Shown piece by piece: positions 44,215 through 55,229 of a stretch of 64,000 bases of DNA. The notes beneath the pieces are model-generated. The model was not told the origin of the DNA. It saw only the letters and a program-made list of their open reading frames with translations, and did not search any database. The stretch is from Balamuthia mandrillaris (taxonomy: Eukaryota; Discosea; Longamoebia; Balamuthiidae): contig JAVKOQ010000068.1 in NCBI GenBank assembly GCA_031835245.1, positions 124,001 to 188,000 on the forward strand, written 5' to 3'. Position 1 is the stretch's first letter. Each line of letters begins with the position of its first letter. The position numbers and the translations under genes are program-made.

Positions 44215-44620
44215 AGTAGGGAGAACGCCGGGGAGAGCGCTGTTCAGAAGGAGAACGCCGGGAAGAACGCTGTCAAGGGTGAGAACGCTGGGGAGAGCGC
44301 TGTTCAGAAGGAGAACACCGGGGAGAGCGCTGTTCAGAAGAAGACCGGGGAAAGCGCTGTCGAGATGGAGAACGCCGGGGAGAGCGCTGTCGAGATGGAG
44401 AACCCAGTTGAAGGTGAAAAACACAGGGGGGAAGTCGGCCAAGTTGAAGGAGTAAAAGGAGAGTACTCCCTTGTCGAAGAACAAAAGGAGGAAGTATGTC
44501 TTGTAGTAGAAGGGGAAAACCCCTGCCGAGAAGGAGTAGAAGAACTCAAAGGAGAACGAAGCAAGGAGCGCTGAGGACCAAAAAAAAAAAGTAAGCAGAT
44601 CAGCAAAAACAACATTCTAA
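44215..44620 (+). repeat. GAACGCCGGGGAGAGCGCTG minisatellite and A-tract repeat
   Basis: Units of about 30 bases (GAACGCCGGGGAGAGCGCTG plus TTCAGAAG or TCGAGATGG) occur eight or so times, as in 42760-42960. Then an inverted copy of the GAGTACTCTCCTTTTACTCC block of 42988, then GGAGCGCTGAGGACC with an A11 run shared with 27820. Confidence 0.8.
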
Positions 44621-44959
44621 GCAATCTGTTTAACGAAAAGAAGGTTACCGTGGGTGGACGATCAGAGAGCAGCAACAGCCAACAGACCTGTGTTGTGCGT
44701 TGCGTGATCAGAAGTATTTTCTTTTCTTTCCCCCAAAAGAAAATAATTTACGGCTGCAGTATTGCTGCTCGATTTGAGGTCGCTTATTCCTTCTGATTCT
44801 TCACTTCGCGTGCAGAATTTGTTCTCCAGAAAAAACCAAGGCGAGGCAGAGGAAACAAGAGAAAGCAGAGCAGGGGGTGGGAGGACGACTGGTTGGCTTT
44901 TCCTCCTCACACAGAAGAATGCAACAGCACTTCCATCCGCTGGGGTTCATTATTTGAAG

Positions 44960-45905
44960 ATATTCACATCAACAAAAAGTGTTGAGTCACCAAAAACAAT
45001 GAGAGAAACGACATCAGATGAGAGCGAAGACTGCAATGACATAACAGAGAGTGAAGACAGCAAAGAGAACGAAGCCAGCGAAGACAGCAAAGACAGCGAA
45101 GCCAGCAAAGACAGCGAACAGTGAAGCCAGCAAAAACAGCAAACAGCGAAGACAGCGAACAGTGAAGACAGCGAAGCCAGCGAAATGCAAAGAGAGTGAA
45201 GACAGCAAAGAGAGCGAAGCCAGCGAAGCCAGCGAACAGTGAAGCCAGCAAAAACAGCAAACAGAGAAGACAGCGAAGACAGCGAAGACAGCAAAGCCAG
45301 CAAAGACAGTGAAGCCAGCGAAGACAGCAAAGAGAGCGAAGCCAGCGAACAGTGAAGCCAGCGAAGACAGCAAAGAGAGCGAAGCCAGCGAAGCCAGCGA
45401 AGAGAGCCAAGACAGCGAAGAGAGTGAAGAGAGCGAAGACAGCAAAGAAATCGAAGATATCAAAGAGAGTGAAGAGAGCAAAGAGAGCGTGGAGAGCGTG
45501 GAGTGCGAAGGCATTGATGACAGCAACGGCTGTGACAACAACGATGGCAACTATGATAGCAACGGCAATGATGACAGCAATGGCAACAATGATAGAGAAG
45601 ATGACAGAGAGGATTGTGACATTGATGGCGACGATGACAACGAAGACTGTGATGACAGAGAAAGCTGTAATGACTGCGATGACGGAGAAGAGAGCATTGA
45701 CTGCGATGACAGAGAAGGCAGCACTGCCAGCAAAGACTTTGATGACAGCGATGGCAATGATGACTGGGACTACAGCGAAGGCTGGGATGACAACAGAGGC
45801 ATCAACTACATGAATACGTTGCAGAGAGTGAAGAGGACAGAGAAATACCAGGACTTGTACCGCAACACATACATTATACGTTTACACAAAGCAAAACAAC
45901 ACTAA
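44960..45905 (+). CDS. Acidic Ser/Glu/Asp repeat open frame (doubtful gene)
   Basis: AGC-GAA-GCC/AGC-AAA-GAG type units read SEASEDSKESEASE across 45010-45520, passing into an Asp/Asn/Gly-rich part (DDSNGNNDREDDREDC) to a stop near 45905. No signal peptide and no known domain. The final 60 bases (EKYQDLYRNTYIIRLHK) have a more normal composition. Most likely a minisatellite with coding-like bias; a disordered acidic protein cannot be excluded. Confidence 0.3.
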
Positions 45906-46079
45906 AACGACTTGCACAACAGCAACTGCGAGCATATAGAAGAAGAAAACTTTGAAGACGAAGAAACAAGAACGAAGTAGACAGTGAAGAACAAGAAGAC
46001 GATGCAGAACAAAACGAACACAAAACTACAGGTGTAGTGTCATCCAGCCAGCAGTTGTTTCTTACTCAAATCTTCACGA

Positions 46080-46980
46080 CCCTACTTCCTCTTTAGTTTT
46101 ACTTGATTGTTTTTAAAGCAAGCTTTTGACCAGTAGAGTGGTTGCTCTGTGTCCGGTAAACACCAGACCGCTTCCGATGGGATGGAGGGGGAACACAGCA
46201 AGGAAAGGGCGCCGCGGTTACCTGACGGGCCAGAACTGCGGGAAATGGGGATGGAGCCTCTGCATAGGGATGGCTGTTCCTTCTCGATGTCGGCCACGTG
46301 GCCATTGCGTCGAACTGGTAGTCCACGTCGCGCTTGTAGTCATTGTCGTTGATAAACAGGACCTTTGAGGATACAAGGGTTGATCCCAATGGAGGTTTCG
46401 GGATGGTCGTGGCTAAAAGACTTGGGTAACAAAACAGGAATGGGGCAACAAAGGGGGTAAGTCGAAGAAGATTTAAAATCAAAAAAAGGGGTACCATTTG
46501 CGAGCGGCGAAGAGGCGGAGGTTGAATCGGACGGTGGAGCCCCAGCGGGAGCGAGTGGGAATGCATCTGGGGATGTCCCATCGGCAGCAGGGATATATCT
46601 CCAGTACAACACCTTTACCAAAACGCGATCACCGTTGGCCAGATTGTGCTGCACTAAGCTTGACGATGAACCTACGCGCTTTTCCTTCACGTTTCTTCCA
46701 TTTAGTGTACATTTTTCATTTTTGTTTCCTGTTCATTCAAGCTTACTTTCTGTAAAGACAGGCGCGACCCGCGTACAACGTTACTGACGCATTCCTCCTC
46801 CAGTGTCCAAAAAAAGGATCGACATCTCAAAGGCGGAACCCGACTCAGGCGGGTTGACTGCTGTCGTTGGAAATCGAACTGCGCCCAGGTGGGTTTGATT
46901 TTGTCGACACCGGGCTCACACGCACAGAGGTATTGTTGGCCTTTCAAAGGAACTTGTTGTTGCTCCAACAAAATCGTTAC
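46080..46980 (-). other. Possible exons of an unrecognised gene
   Basis: On the - strand a stretch near 46450-46690 reads LVQHNLANGDRVLVKVLYWR followed by a Pro/Ser/Ala-rich linker. The reading DGDRV-type turn recalls FKBP-like domains but the rest does not follow. A splice-donor-like GTAAGC occurs at 46746 after an open stretch. Frames do not join cleanly, so I give no gene model. Confidence 0.25.
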
Positions 46981-47034
46981 AAGGAATTGTGTGCTGCTGG
47001 CTTGTTACCTCCTTCTCCTCCTCCTCTTTTCCTT

Positions 47035-47092
47035 CTCCTTCCTTCTCCTTCTCCTTCTCCTTCTCCTTCTCCTTCTCCTTCTCCTTCCCTCC
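47035..47092. repeat. CTTCTC hexamer tract
   Basis: About nine CCTTCT units on the + strand, outside recognised exons. Confidence 0.9.
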
Positions 47093-47335
47093 TTTTGCAA
47101 AGAGAAGCACTCTGAATGTTCCGTTCATGACTGGTTGCGATGCTGTAGCATTGTTTCCAAGTACTTTACACCCATTTGTGGCAGAATGTTAGGAAGCAGC
47201 TGTTTCAACGCTGTTACAGGTTTTTTTTAACTTGGTTTAATCCAGAAAGAAAGAAACGACAAGAAAAAGAGAGAGAGAGAGAGAGAGAGAGTGAGAGAGA
47301 GAGAGAAGTAATGCACAAGCAATGAAGGAAGAGAA

Positions 47336-47832
47336 CTAGAGGGAGAAACCTTTCTTTTGAGGAGAACCCTGAATGGTCATGGTATATGAGGGGAACGAGC
47401 TGGACACTGAAAATAACAAAGCACAAACCGTTCGTTAAGAGCGATCCACAAAAGATACAGCAAATCATGGAAGAGGTACCTTCCGGCCTTTCGAAATGCA
47501 ACACACTGCCATCTTCCAAGAACATGTTGACCTATTCGTAGCATATGATAAAATAGATGTAAACAAAATAACGAACAGCACCGTGTGAAACAAAGAAAAA
47601 AAGAAGAAAAAGCGAAAGAAGTCAGACAACGCTCTTTTACCTCGCTGACGTCTCCGACAGGGTACAAGCCTACTTTTTCGGCCAGCGTCTTTGTAGGGTT
47701 CTTCTTGTTGCCGCTATTTGCAAGCACATTATTATTACTCTTGCCCTTCCCCTTTTTACCCTTTCTCCTCACGGAGCCTTTGCCGCCCGTCCGGACTTGT
47801 TCTACTGGAAAGCGACGCACCTCATGCCCCAT
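47336..47832 (-). CDS. NAC-beta / BTF3-like protein, short
   Basis: Three exons, 47641-47832, 47480-47531 and 47336-47406, give 104 residues with closed phases. The protein has the NAC-beta ribosome-binding signature VRTGGKGSVRRKGKKGKGK, then LAEKVGLYPVGDVSE (equivalent to LKKLGVNNIPGIEEV), VNMFLEDGSVLHFERPE, and SSFPSYTMTIQGSPQKK, corresponding to the end of the NAC domain. NAC-beta dimerises with NAC-alpha at the ribosome exit tunnel and shields nascent chains. This copy stops right after the NAC fold, whereas typical BTF3 proteins have some 40-50 more residues, and it starts at MGHEVRRFPVEQ without the usual longer N-terminus. It may be a divergent paralogue. Confidence 0.8.
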
Positions 47833-48020
47833 CCTCTCTTTGGTCGTCTTCTTTCTTTGCTTGTTCTGTTTGGTTTCACTGAACCACTTTTCCAGAACAA
47901 TAAGCAGGTAGGTTACTCTTGCAGCTCTGCTCTCTCCTCTCTCCTCTCTTTGTCTCTCTCTTCTCCCTTCTCTCGTCTCTCTCCTCTCTTTTGCGCTCGT
48001 TTTTTGTACAACAGTTTAGA

Positions 48021-51000
48021 TTAGAAAAAAGCAAAGGCCATTCGTGGCCGACTCCAAAGGTACAAACCGGTGCCCAACAGCAACAAACTAGCAGCACCAA
48101 GGACCATCAACAACTGCCCTGAGCTCTGAGGTTTCGGTTGACCGGCGTTCTGTTGGTATGCATTCGTAGGGGCTATCTTCCGTGCATGCAGCTCATCTGC
48201 TTCTTCTTCTTGCTCGGGTTCTGATTTTTCTTGCTCTTCTGTTTCATTTTCTTGTTTATCAACTTCTTCTGTTGGCCCTTGTTCTTCTTCTTGTTCTTGT
48301 TGTGCTATTGCTCCATGGCTTGCTCCTTCGAATCCTTGTTCTTGCTGCTTTGGTTGTTTGAACAGAGGTATTTTATGTTCTGCTTGTTCGTTTCCTGCTT
48401 CTCCTTCGTCTCCTCGGCTTTCTTGCTCTTGCTCTTGCTCTTGCTCTTGCTCTTGCTCTTGCTCTTGCTCTTGCTCTTGCTCTTGCTCTTGCTCTTGCTC
48501 TTGCTCTTGCTCTTGCTCTTGCTCTTGCTCTTGCTCTCGTTCTTCCCGTTCTTCCCGTTCTTCTCTTGCTCCGTCTGGCAGTTGCTCTTCGGATTGCCTT
48601 AATCTCTCTTTTCCATCGTTGCTTTCATTAGTTAATTCGATTCGCCTTTCCTCTTGTTCTTCTGCGTGAGTTCCAGCTTGATCCTCTGTTGCCAAGTCCA
48701 TTTGACAAGCGTTCTCCTGCTTTTCAACGTGCTCTTTTTTCTCCTCCCTATGCTGTTCTGCTTGGTCGTCATTGCCTCTTTCTCCGTCCAGCAATGGCAT
48801 GATATCTACAGGTTGCCTTTGTTTCCTCTCATCCTCCTCTTCCTCTTTGATGTCATCTTCAGGAGGGTTTGTCCTTCGTTGGCCAACAGTGAACAACAAG
48901 TCTTGCAAACTCTTCAATTCGTCAACTTCTTGTGTTGCGTTCGTAGTAGAGCTTGCTTCTTCTCCCTCACGAGATGGTGACAAGATGGATAATGGAGTGA
49001 GGGGTTTGGTAACGGAGCGTCTGTCGAAGATCTTAGCAAGTTCTTCTCTTCTCTCTTTTCTCTTTGCTTTGAGAAAGAAGTCGAGATTCTTGTTGTCAAA
49101 ACGTTTGGTGATGTTGGATAGATTCTTCGTCAATTCTTGTTCGTCGTCTGGTTTTGCTTCTGCTTCCGCTTCCGCTTCTTCAGAATTGACTTTTTCTTTA
49201 GGGTCACCTTTTTGACTTCTTCTTCGACTCCGTTTGCCGGATGTGTTTCGAGGGGACACTTGATCCTCCTCTTTCTTCCTTTTCTTTTCTTCGTCTTCTT
49301 TTTTTTCTTTTTCTTTCTCTTTCTCTTCCAGCTGCTCCTCTTTCTAAGACGAATGAATAAGTTATAGTTATTCCAACAAGAGTGACAAGATTTAGTTGAA
49401 GTCAATAGGTACCATTCGCATTTGATCAATTCGTTTCAGCAGTTCTCCAACTACTTCTTCCGTATTCTCTGACTTGGCTTTTTGCAAAAATGAATGCTAA
49501 CAATAAGAACACAAACGTTTTAAAATATATCAGGCAAAACGTAAGAAAAAACAACAGGCTGCCCTGAAGTGGAAGATGAAGTTGAAGAGTTACCTCAAGA
49601 AGTTCGTGAGCAGAGGGTCTATCAACTGGATCGAATTCGAGACAAGTACTCAAAAACGAAAGAAAGTGCTTCGACCATTTGCTTTCATCACGTAAACCCG
49701 GTTTTTTTTCTGGGTTGCACATCTTCGACATTGCCTGAAGGTTATAACAACTAACGTGAGAAGAAGTAAAAGAAGAAGAAAAGGTGATTCAGCAGAAATG
49801 GAAACGTTCATGAAAATAAGCCAACCTTCATCAAAGGTTCTCCCCAAAATGGAGGATATCCTTCAGCTAGTTCGATGGCAGTGATGGCAAGCGACCAAAT
49901 GTCAGTCTTGTCGTCATACTTATCTCCGTTGAGTACCTGCGGAGACATCCAGAATGTTGTGCCAGTGGTTGTGTCTCGGCCTTCGCGGCCTTCCGTGAGC
50001 TTTGCTGATACACCAAAATCAGCTGTTTTTTGTTTGGAGATTATTTACTGTAATATTAGTTGCTCCTGAAATAAGTGAAAGAAGGAAGGAAGAAACTTGT
50101 TTGAAGAAAAAAGGATACCAAGCTTCACTTTTCCTTTTTGGCTGAGAAGAATGTTGGCTGCCTTTATGTCTCGATGGATGATCTGTTTTAGGTCAGGTAA
50201 GTCAATATAGTTCGATTGCAACAGAGAAGAGAAGAAGAGACCTTGTTATCATGCAAATAGGCGAGACCAACAGTGACCTCTCTGAGGATAACAGCTAATT
50301 GTCTCTCGCTCAAAATATGATATCGCAACAAATCCTGTAAGGCTCCTCCACTGCAAAACTCCATCAAGATCTGTTACAAAGTTCACCATTACATATTAAA
50401 TTATGATTGTAAAGAAACAAAACAAAACAACAAGAAAGAAGAAAAAGAAAAGAATGAGAACAGAAAGAATAGTTAAAAACAAGAGGATAAAATAACACAA
50501 AAGGAAGGCCAGCATTACCCATAAGGCCTTGCCATGACGGCAGGTTCCATAGTACTGAACGATGTTGTCATGAGAGCAGGCCTTCAGGATGTCGATTTCT
50601 TTGTCGAGGGCGTCCTTGGTGGGTCCTCTCAAGTTGGTGCAGCTCTTGGCCGCTATGATGGCTTGTGTGGCCTTATGTCTTACTTTAAATACCATTCCGT
50701 ACGCTCTTTTTTTTTTTTTTTGTTTTTTTTTTTTCGAAGATGAGAACAAAAGAAAATAAAAACAAAATAAAAATAATAATAATAACCCTTTGCCGAGTTC
50801 TTGTATGACTTCAAATTGGTCTTCGGAGCCGTCGCCAGAGTTCCAAAGAAAGTCCTCCGTGACGTGGAACATGCGCACCACGTTGGACGGATTGGAAATA
50901 TAGAGCGCGTCTCGCTCGGAAGCGGAAGAACCCCCTCCTCCGCTCTCCTTCCTTCCTCTATTTTTTTCCTTCTTCTTTTTGTCTTTCTTGTCCCCTCCTC

Positions 51001-51103
51001 CTCTCAAAATGGCAGACCCACCAAAGATAGAAGAACCTCCTCCCCCCTCTTTTTCTATCGTATCCCCATCGGTGACGATCCGACTGCTCAGCCGCTTGAG
51101 CAT
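48021..51103 (-). CDS. Ste20-type Ser/Thr kinase with CRIB-like motif and C-terminal membrane anchor
   Basis: Eight exons, 50787-51103, 50519-50705, 50242-50370, 50119-50182, 49826-50022, 49594-49734, 49413-49496 and 48021-49343, make 813 residues. The N-terminus is Gly/Lys-rich, then ISNPSNVVRMFHV, which resembles the CRIB motif (ISxP...HxxHV) that binds Rac/Cdc42. Kinase motifs: GKGAYGMVFKV, IIAAKS (Lys), HRDIKAANILL, DFGVSAKL, TTGTTFWMSPQV and DIWSLAITAIELAEGYPPF. The usual APE glutamate is Gln here. The signature GTxFWMxP places it in the Ste20/PAK group. A long charged tail follows with about 19 Glu-Gln repeats coded by a hexanucleotide, ending LLMVLGAASLLLLGTGLYLW plus a short basic end, a tail anchor. 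It would act on a membrane, perhaps in cytoskeletal or stress signalling. Confidence 0.9.
48421..48537. repeat. TTGCTC hexanucleotide array coding Glu-Gln repeats in the kinase tail
   Basis: About 19 units, exonic, in frame, reading EQ on the - strand. It is one of the few microsatellites in this window that lies in a confident coding exon. Confidence 0.95.
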
Positions 51104-51184
51104 TTTTTTTTTCCTCTTCGTTTCTCTTTTTTTTTGTTTGTTTGTTTGCTTAGGGAACCGGTTTATTATTGCGTTACCCCGAAA

Positions 51185-51335
51185 TTACATTGCCTTAAGA
51201 GGCCGCCACGAACCACGTAAGCGTTATCGCGAAGCTGTCCTTCAAAGTGAAGGATGGAGTCCTTGCCTCAAGCCAGCGGCGGTAGCCTGCCGTCGAACGA
51301 AGTCAAAAAGGAATTTTTGGATCCGAATATCTTTC
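51185..51335 (-). mobile_element. Ty3-type gag fragment D
   Basis: The stretch with GTTATCGCGAAGCTGTCCTT and CCAGCGGCGGT matches gag DNA at 25010-25100 and 33395-33490, more diverged. Followed at 51370-51465 by sequence like the end of the beta LTR (TTAGGTTTCAACA). Confidence 0.65.
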
Positions 51336-51592
51336 TCTCTACCTTCCCTAGAACTTTCCTGAGCCTTAGAACTTAAACACATGTTCCTTCCTTTTCATTA
51401 AATACATTTGGCTCCCGTCTCTCTCTTTGTCTCTTTCTTAGTTCTGTGCTTAGGTTTCAACAGGAAGACGCTCATTCTCTTCTGTCTCTTCTTCTCTCCT
51501 CTGTTGCGCCTATAGACTATATTGACCAACGATCGTTACGGATGGGGATACAATAAAAAAGAGGGAGGAGGAAAGTAAAGAGATCATCGTCA

Positions 51593-52036
51593 TCAAGGAA
51601 GATTGCGCTGGTACTCAAGACGAAGATTTGCCGACATGATGCTCCTCACCAAGTTGGCGTTGGTGCTGCTGTTGGGAACGTGGTCCTTCTTCATGTCGCT
51701 GTAGAGCTGAAGCACCATTGGCTGGTCGTCCAAGGACTGGCCATAAAATCGGAAAAGATGGCCATACGTTGTTTCATCAAGGCGAAAGTTGAATGTTTTG
51801 CTATCGTTGAGCATCATTTGGTGGAAGCGTAGTGTACTCTCAGCGAGAAATCGGGCCTTATTGGGATCATCCTCCTCGCCGGTGGCAAGCCGCTCATGAA
51901 GCATACGAACAAAGTGCTTCAAGAGGATATTGTACGAGTGGATGTTGGGCACCACACGTCCATCTCGCACATCGCCTACTAGATCTCCGTCATCTTCCTT
52001 TGTATTGTGTGTTTTGTTGGATTGTTGGGTAAATCG

Positions 52037-52077
<41 letters not shown>

Positions 52078-53946
52078 CGCAAAAAAGAGACGAGGGAAGA
52101 AAACGAGAGAAGAAAGACGCACAGCAACTACGACTCTCCTGCCCGCCAAGTTTTCGCTTGCATTCCTCTTCATGTTCTCCAACACCTTCAATGCGCTCTC
52201 CAAGTCATCGTTGTTGGCATAGAAGGTAATAAGTGCGTTGTAGGTATGAGACTCCCATGCTATCTCCAGCTTCTTCATCAGACGCAGCACCTCCAACAGC
52301 TGCTCCTTGCGGTTGTGGGCGAGGCAGATGCTGACGAAGTTTTGCATGGTGCGGCGAGAGGGTCGGAAGCCATTCTTGTTCATGCGTTTCAGGACGGCCC
52401 ATGCTTTTTCGAGATGGCCGGCTTCACCGCAGGCAGTTATCAACGAGTCATAAGTGGAACTATCTGGTGTTGCATCTATCGTTTCAAAAATAAAAATAGC
52501 AAAAGAAAACAACAAATTAGAAAAGAGGAAACAAAGAGAAAGAACAGAGAAAGGAAGCAAGGAAGTACAGTCATCGGGATATTTTTCCATGTTGCGAAGC
52601 ATATCTAGGGCATGGTCGTAGTCGCCAGCATAAGCAGCAGCCAGAAGATAGGCGTTATAGGTAGAAGTAGGCGGCACAAAGCCTTTCTCCTTCAACTGTG
52701 CCATAGTGCTCTTGACCAGATCCAACCGCTTCTCCTTGCCGTATGCCATCAGAGCAAAGGTGGTGATATAAGGGTCAGGAACAATTTTGTCCTTGCTTTC
52801 CATCGTATGAAAGGTTGAAATGACTTTATGAGGGATGTTCGCCTTGTGATAGGCTCGGATGAGTTGATAGTAGTAAGACGAGGTGGGAGTTAAGTTCCTC
52901 GCCCTCATTTCCTTTCGTACTCGCAGTGCCGTCGTTTCCACGTGTGCAGGTGTGGAGCAGCAACTGAGAATGCTTGTGTAGGTAGAAACAGTTGGTTCCA
53001 AACCTGAGAGAAAGAGAGTGAGAGGAGAAGGAGAAGGAGAAGGAGAAGGAGAAGGAGAAGGAGAAGGAGAGAAGGAGGGAAGGAGAAGGAGAAGGAGAAG
53101 GAGAAGGAGAAGGAGAAGGAGAAGGAGAAGGAGAAGAGAAGGAAAGGAGAAGGAGAAGGAGAAGGAAGAAGGAGAAGGAGAAGGAGAAGGAGAAGGAGAA
53201 GGAGAAGGAGAAGGAGAAGGAGAAGGAGAAGGAGAAGGAGAAGGAGAAGGAGAAGGAGAAGGAGAAGGAGATAAAAAATTAAGATGGCTACCTTTGGCCA
53301 AAAGGTCGTCCCATAGAGTCATGGCTTTGCCGTGGTCCTCAATACCGCCGCAGATCTTAATGGCAACGTCATAGTCGGCAACGGTCGGCTGTTGTCCAGA
53401 CAGCAACGGCTTCAAGAGGTCGAGCGCTTTCCCGTGTTGCCCCAAACCAGAGTAGGCGTCCGCCACCACGCGGGGATGAAGGTAAGGCGTGAGGTCCTTG
53501 TCCGTTACCCCCATCTGCACGGCCCGATCGAGGAGAGGGACAAGGCGCAATTTGCTGAACTTGCGGAGGAAGAAGCCCATTTCTTCTTGCAGTTTTTTTC
53601 GCTGGTCACTCCCCATTTGTTGCTGGTTGCTCTGCCTCAGCTCCTGCACAAAGGTGTTAAACTTTTCACTCCACACTTGAGAGAGGTGCTCTTTTTTATG
53701 CTTTTCTGGGGTCGCCGTTGATTCCGCCTTCTTTTCTGTGTCTTTGCTGCCACTCCGAGGGGCTTGATCGGAGAAGCACCGGGAAGGAGAAACGATGCAG
53801 GCAGCGGGTGCGCACATGGAGGAGGAGGATGGTACTGGCCTCTGGGCTACATATGAGCGCGAAAGACCGACCCGTGAAATGGGACCCACAAAAGAGGGAA
53901 CGCTCGGCCGAAAGGACCAAAGTTTTGTTGAGCTGCCGCGCCGCAT
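51593..53946 (-). CDS. Pentatricopeptide repeat (PPR) protein, probably mitochondrial
   Basis: Four exons, 53292-53946, 52569-53003, 52123-52475 and 51593-51997, give 615 residues with consistent phases. The N-terminus (MRRGSSTKLWSFRPSVPSF, then GLSRSYVAQRPV) is a typical mitochondrial presequence. PPR units recur every 35 residues or so: PTVADYDVAIKICGGI, PTVSTYTSILSCCS, PTSSYYYQLIRAYHKA, DPYITTFALMAYGKE, PPTSTYNAYLLAAAYAGDYD, PDSSTYDSLITACGEAGHLE, ESHTYNALITFYANNDDLE, NIHSYNILLKHFV, DETTYGHLFRFYGQ. No DYW or SMR domain is present. PPR proteins bind organellar RNA in processing or translation. The introns contain a GGAGAA array (53020-53270) and a GA tract (52043-52073). The first ATG at 53946 is chosen for the presequence. 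Confidence 0.88.
53020..53270. repeat. GGAGAA hexanucleotide array in a PPR gene intron
   Basis: About 40 units with a few interruptions, between exons 53292-53946 and 52569-53003. On the coding strand it is TTCTCC, pyrimidine only. Confidence 0.97.
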
Positions 53947-54038
53947 CCCCCTCTTTTCTTTTCTTTTTTTTTCTTTTTTTTCTTTTTTGTTTGAGGGGCC
54001 TTATGCTCGGATTCAGAAAGGCATCCTTTGGGTTCCAT

Positions 54039-54114
54039 TTGAGTCTGTCCTCCATGGTTCGCTTTCAACGGTGAACCGTAAATCCAATCAAGCGACCCAT
54101 GGAGGACAGACTCA
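54039..54114. repeat. Inverted repeat, 23-24-base arms
   Basis: TTGAGTCTGTCCTCCATGGT at 54039-54062 pairs with 54092-54114 with one mismatch. The right arm (ATGGAGGACAGACTC) is also the start of the 'EDRLQRLEG' family reading. Confidence 0.88.
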
Positions 54115-54342
54115 AGCTGTTGGAAAGCGCAAGATAAGTCCTTGCTTTATGACGTTTGGCTGCGTTTTCCGTTCCTTGTTGCAAATGCAGAGATATACAC
54201 GTCATACTCTTTGAGGACGAAGAAACATGAGGGAGAGAGCAAAAGCAACAGGAAGACAACGCAGGAGCAGTGCGTGGCCATGGTTTGTTATTGACGGAAT
54301 GGGTGGTAATGCTTGCTTTCACAATTCCTCTTAGTGGTTACC

Positions 54343-54406
<64 letters not shown>
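54343..54406. repeat. GT dinucleotide array, about 32 copies
   Basis: Uninterrupted GT repeat in non-coding sequence. Confidence 0.97.
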
Positions 54407-54412
<6 letters not shown>

Positions 54413-54623
54413 GGTGAGAACGGGTCTCTAACCTTCGTTTGTTGCTGCATTGTGGTGGCAACGCCCAGCCATTGGCGAAAACGAGAAAGGGAGGAGAAGG
54501 AAAAAAAGGAACAGCAACAACTAGAAAAGGAGGAAAGGCAACGACAACTGGCTGCTCAGCGAAAAAGACGTTGGAACGAGCTAAAAAGAGAAAAAAACGA
54601 GCGGAAAAAAAGGTCACAGAGAA

Positions 54624-54702
54624 AAAAAAAACGTGCCCGACGAATGGCATAGAAGGCGTAGAAGCTGTAGGCGTAGGTGGCATTCGTCGGGCACGTTTTT
54701 TT
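54624..54702. repeat. Perfect inverted repeat, 22-base arms
   Basis: AAAAAAACGTGCCCGACGAA and two more bases at 54624-54645 pair exactly with 54681-54702. The loop is 35 bases and contains GTAG-type short repeats. One side is A-rich and the other ends in T7, so in RNA it looks like a factor-independent terminator, though that mechanism is not expected for mRNA genes here. Confidence 0.92.
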
Positions 54703-55229
54703 CTTGGTTGGGAAGTGAACCCTTGCCGACGAAAGCAAGGCCGTAACTTTTGCTTGCTCTGTATTATTTTTTTTCCTTGCAACCCGTGTCTTTTTTTCTT
54801 TTCGCGGTATGGTGAATCAATGACGACATGGGAAGATCAAGGACGACATGGGAATCACCTTAAACGAAAATTCATCCTGTTTTCAAAAGGCACGAATCTG
54901 CATGGAGGGCACTAGTCCCCTCCATGGTTTTTCGAGGAAACTTAAAAAAGTGCAGTGCTCCCGTCCTGCTGCATCAGCATTACCAACGCCGAAGACAACT
55001 CTTCAAGCTGTCAGAGTAAAGTTGTGAGCACTTACAATTCGTCTCTTTAGGGGAGTACTCCCGTCCTGCTGCGTCAGCATTACCATCGAGATGCCAACTC
55101 CACATTTTCGGGGAGTGTGATAAGCCCCTCCCCCCTTTTTTCTTCTGTCTTTGCAGCACACAACACTTTTCTCCCACTTTGCTTTCCTCTTGCTCACAAC
55201 TTAACTTAGCGGTAATGAAATCGGTAATG

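Noticed and set aside
46340-46690. FKBP-type domain on the - strand
   Set aside because: Only one short turn (NGDRVLVKVLYW) fits; no further FKBP motifs follow.
52979-53374. Gly/Glu or Ser/Pro repeat protein
   Set aside because: GGAGAA array in a PPR gene intron.
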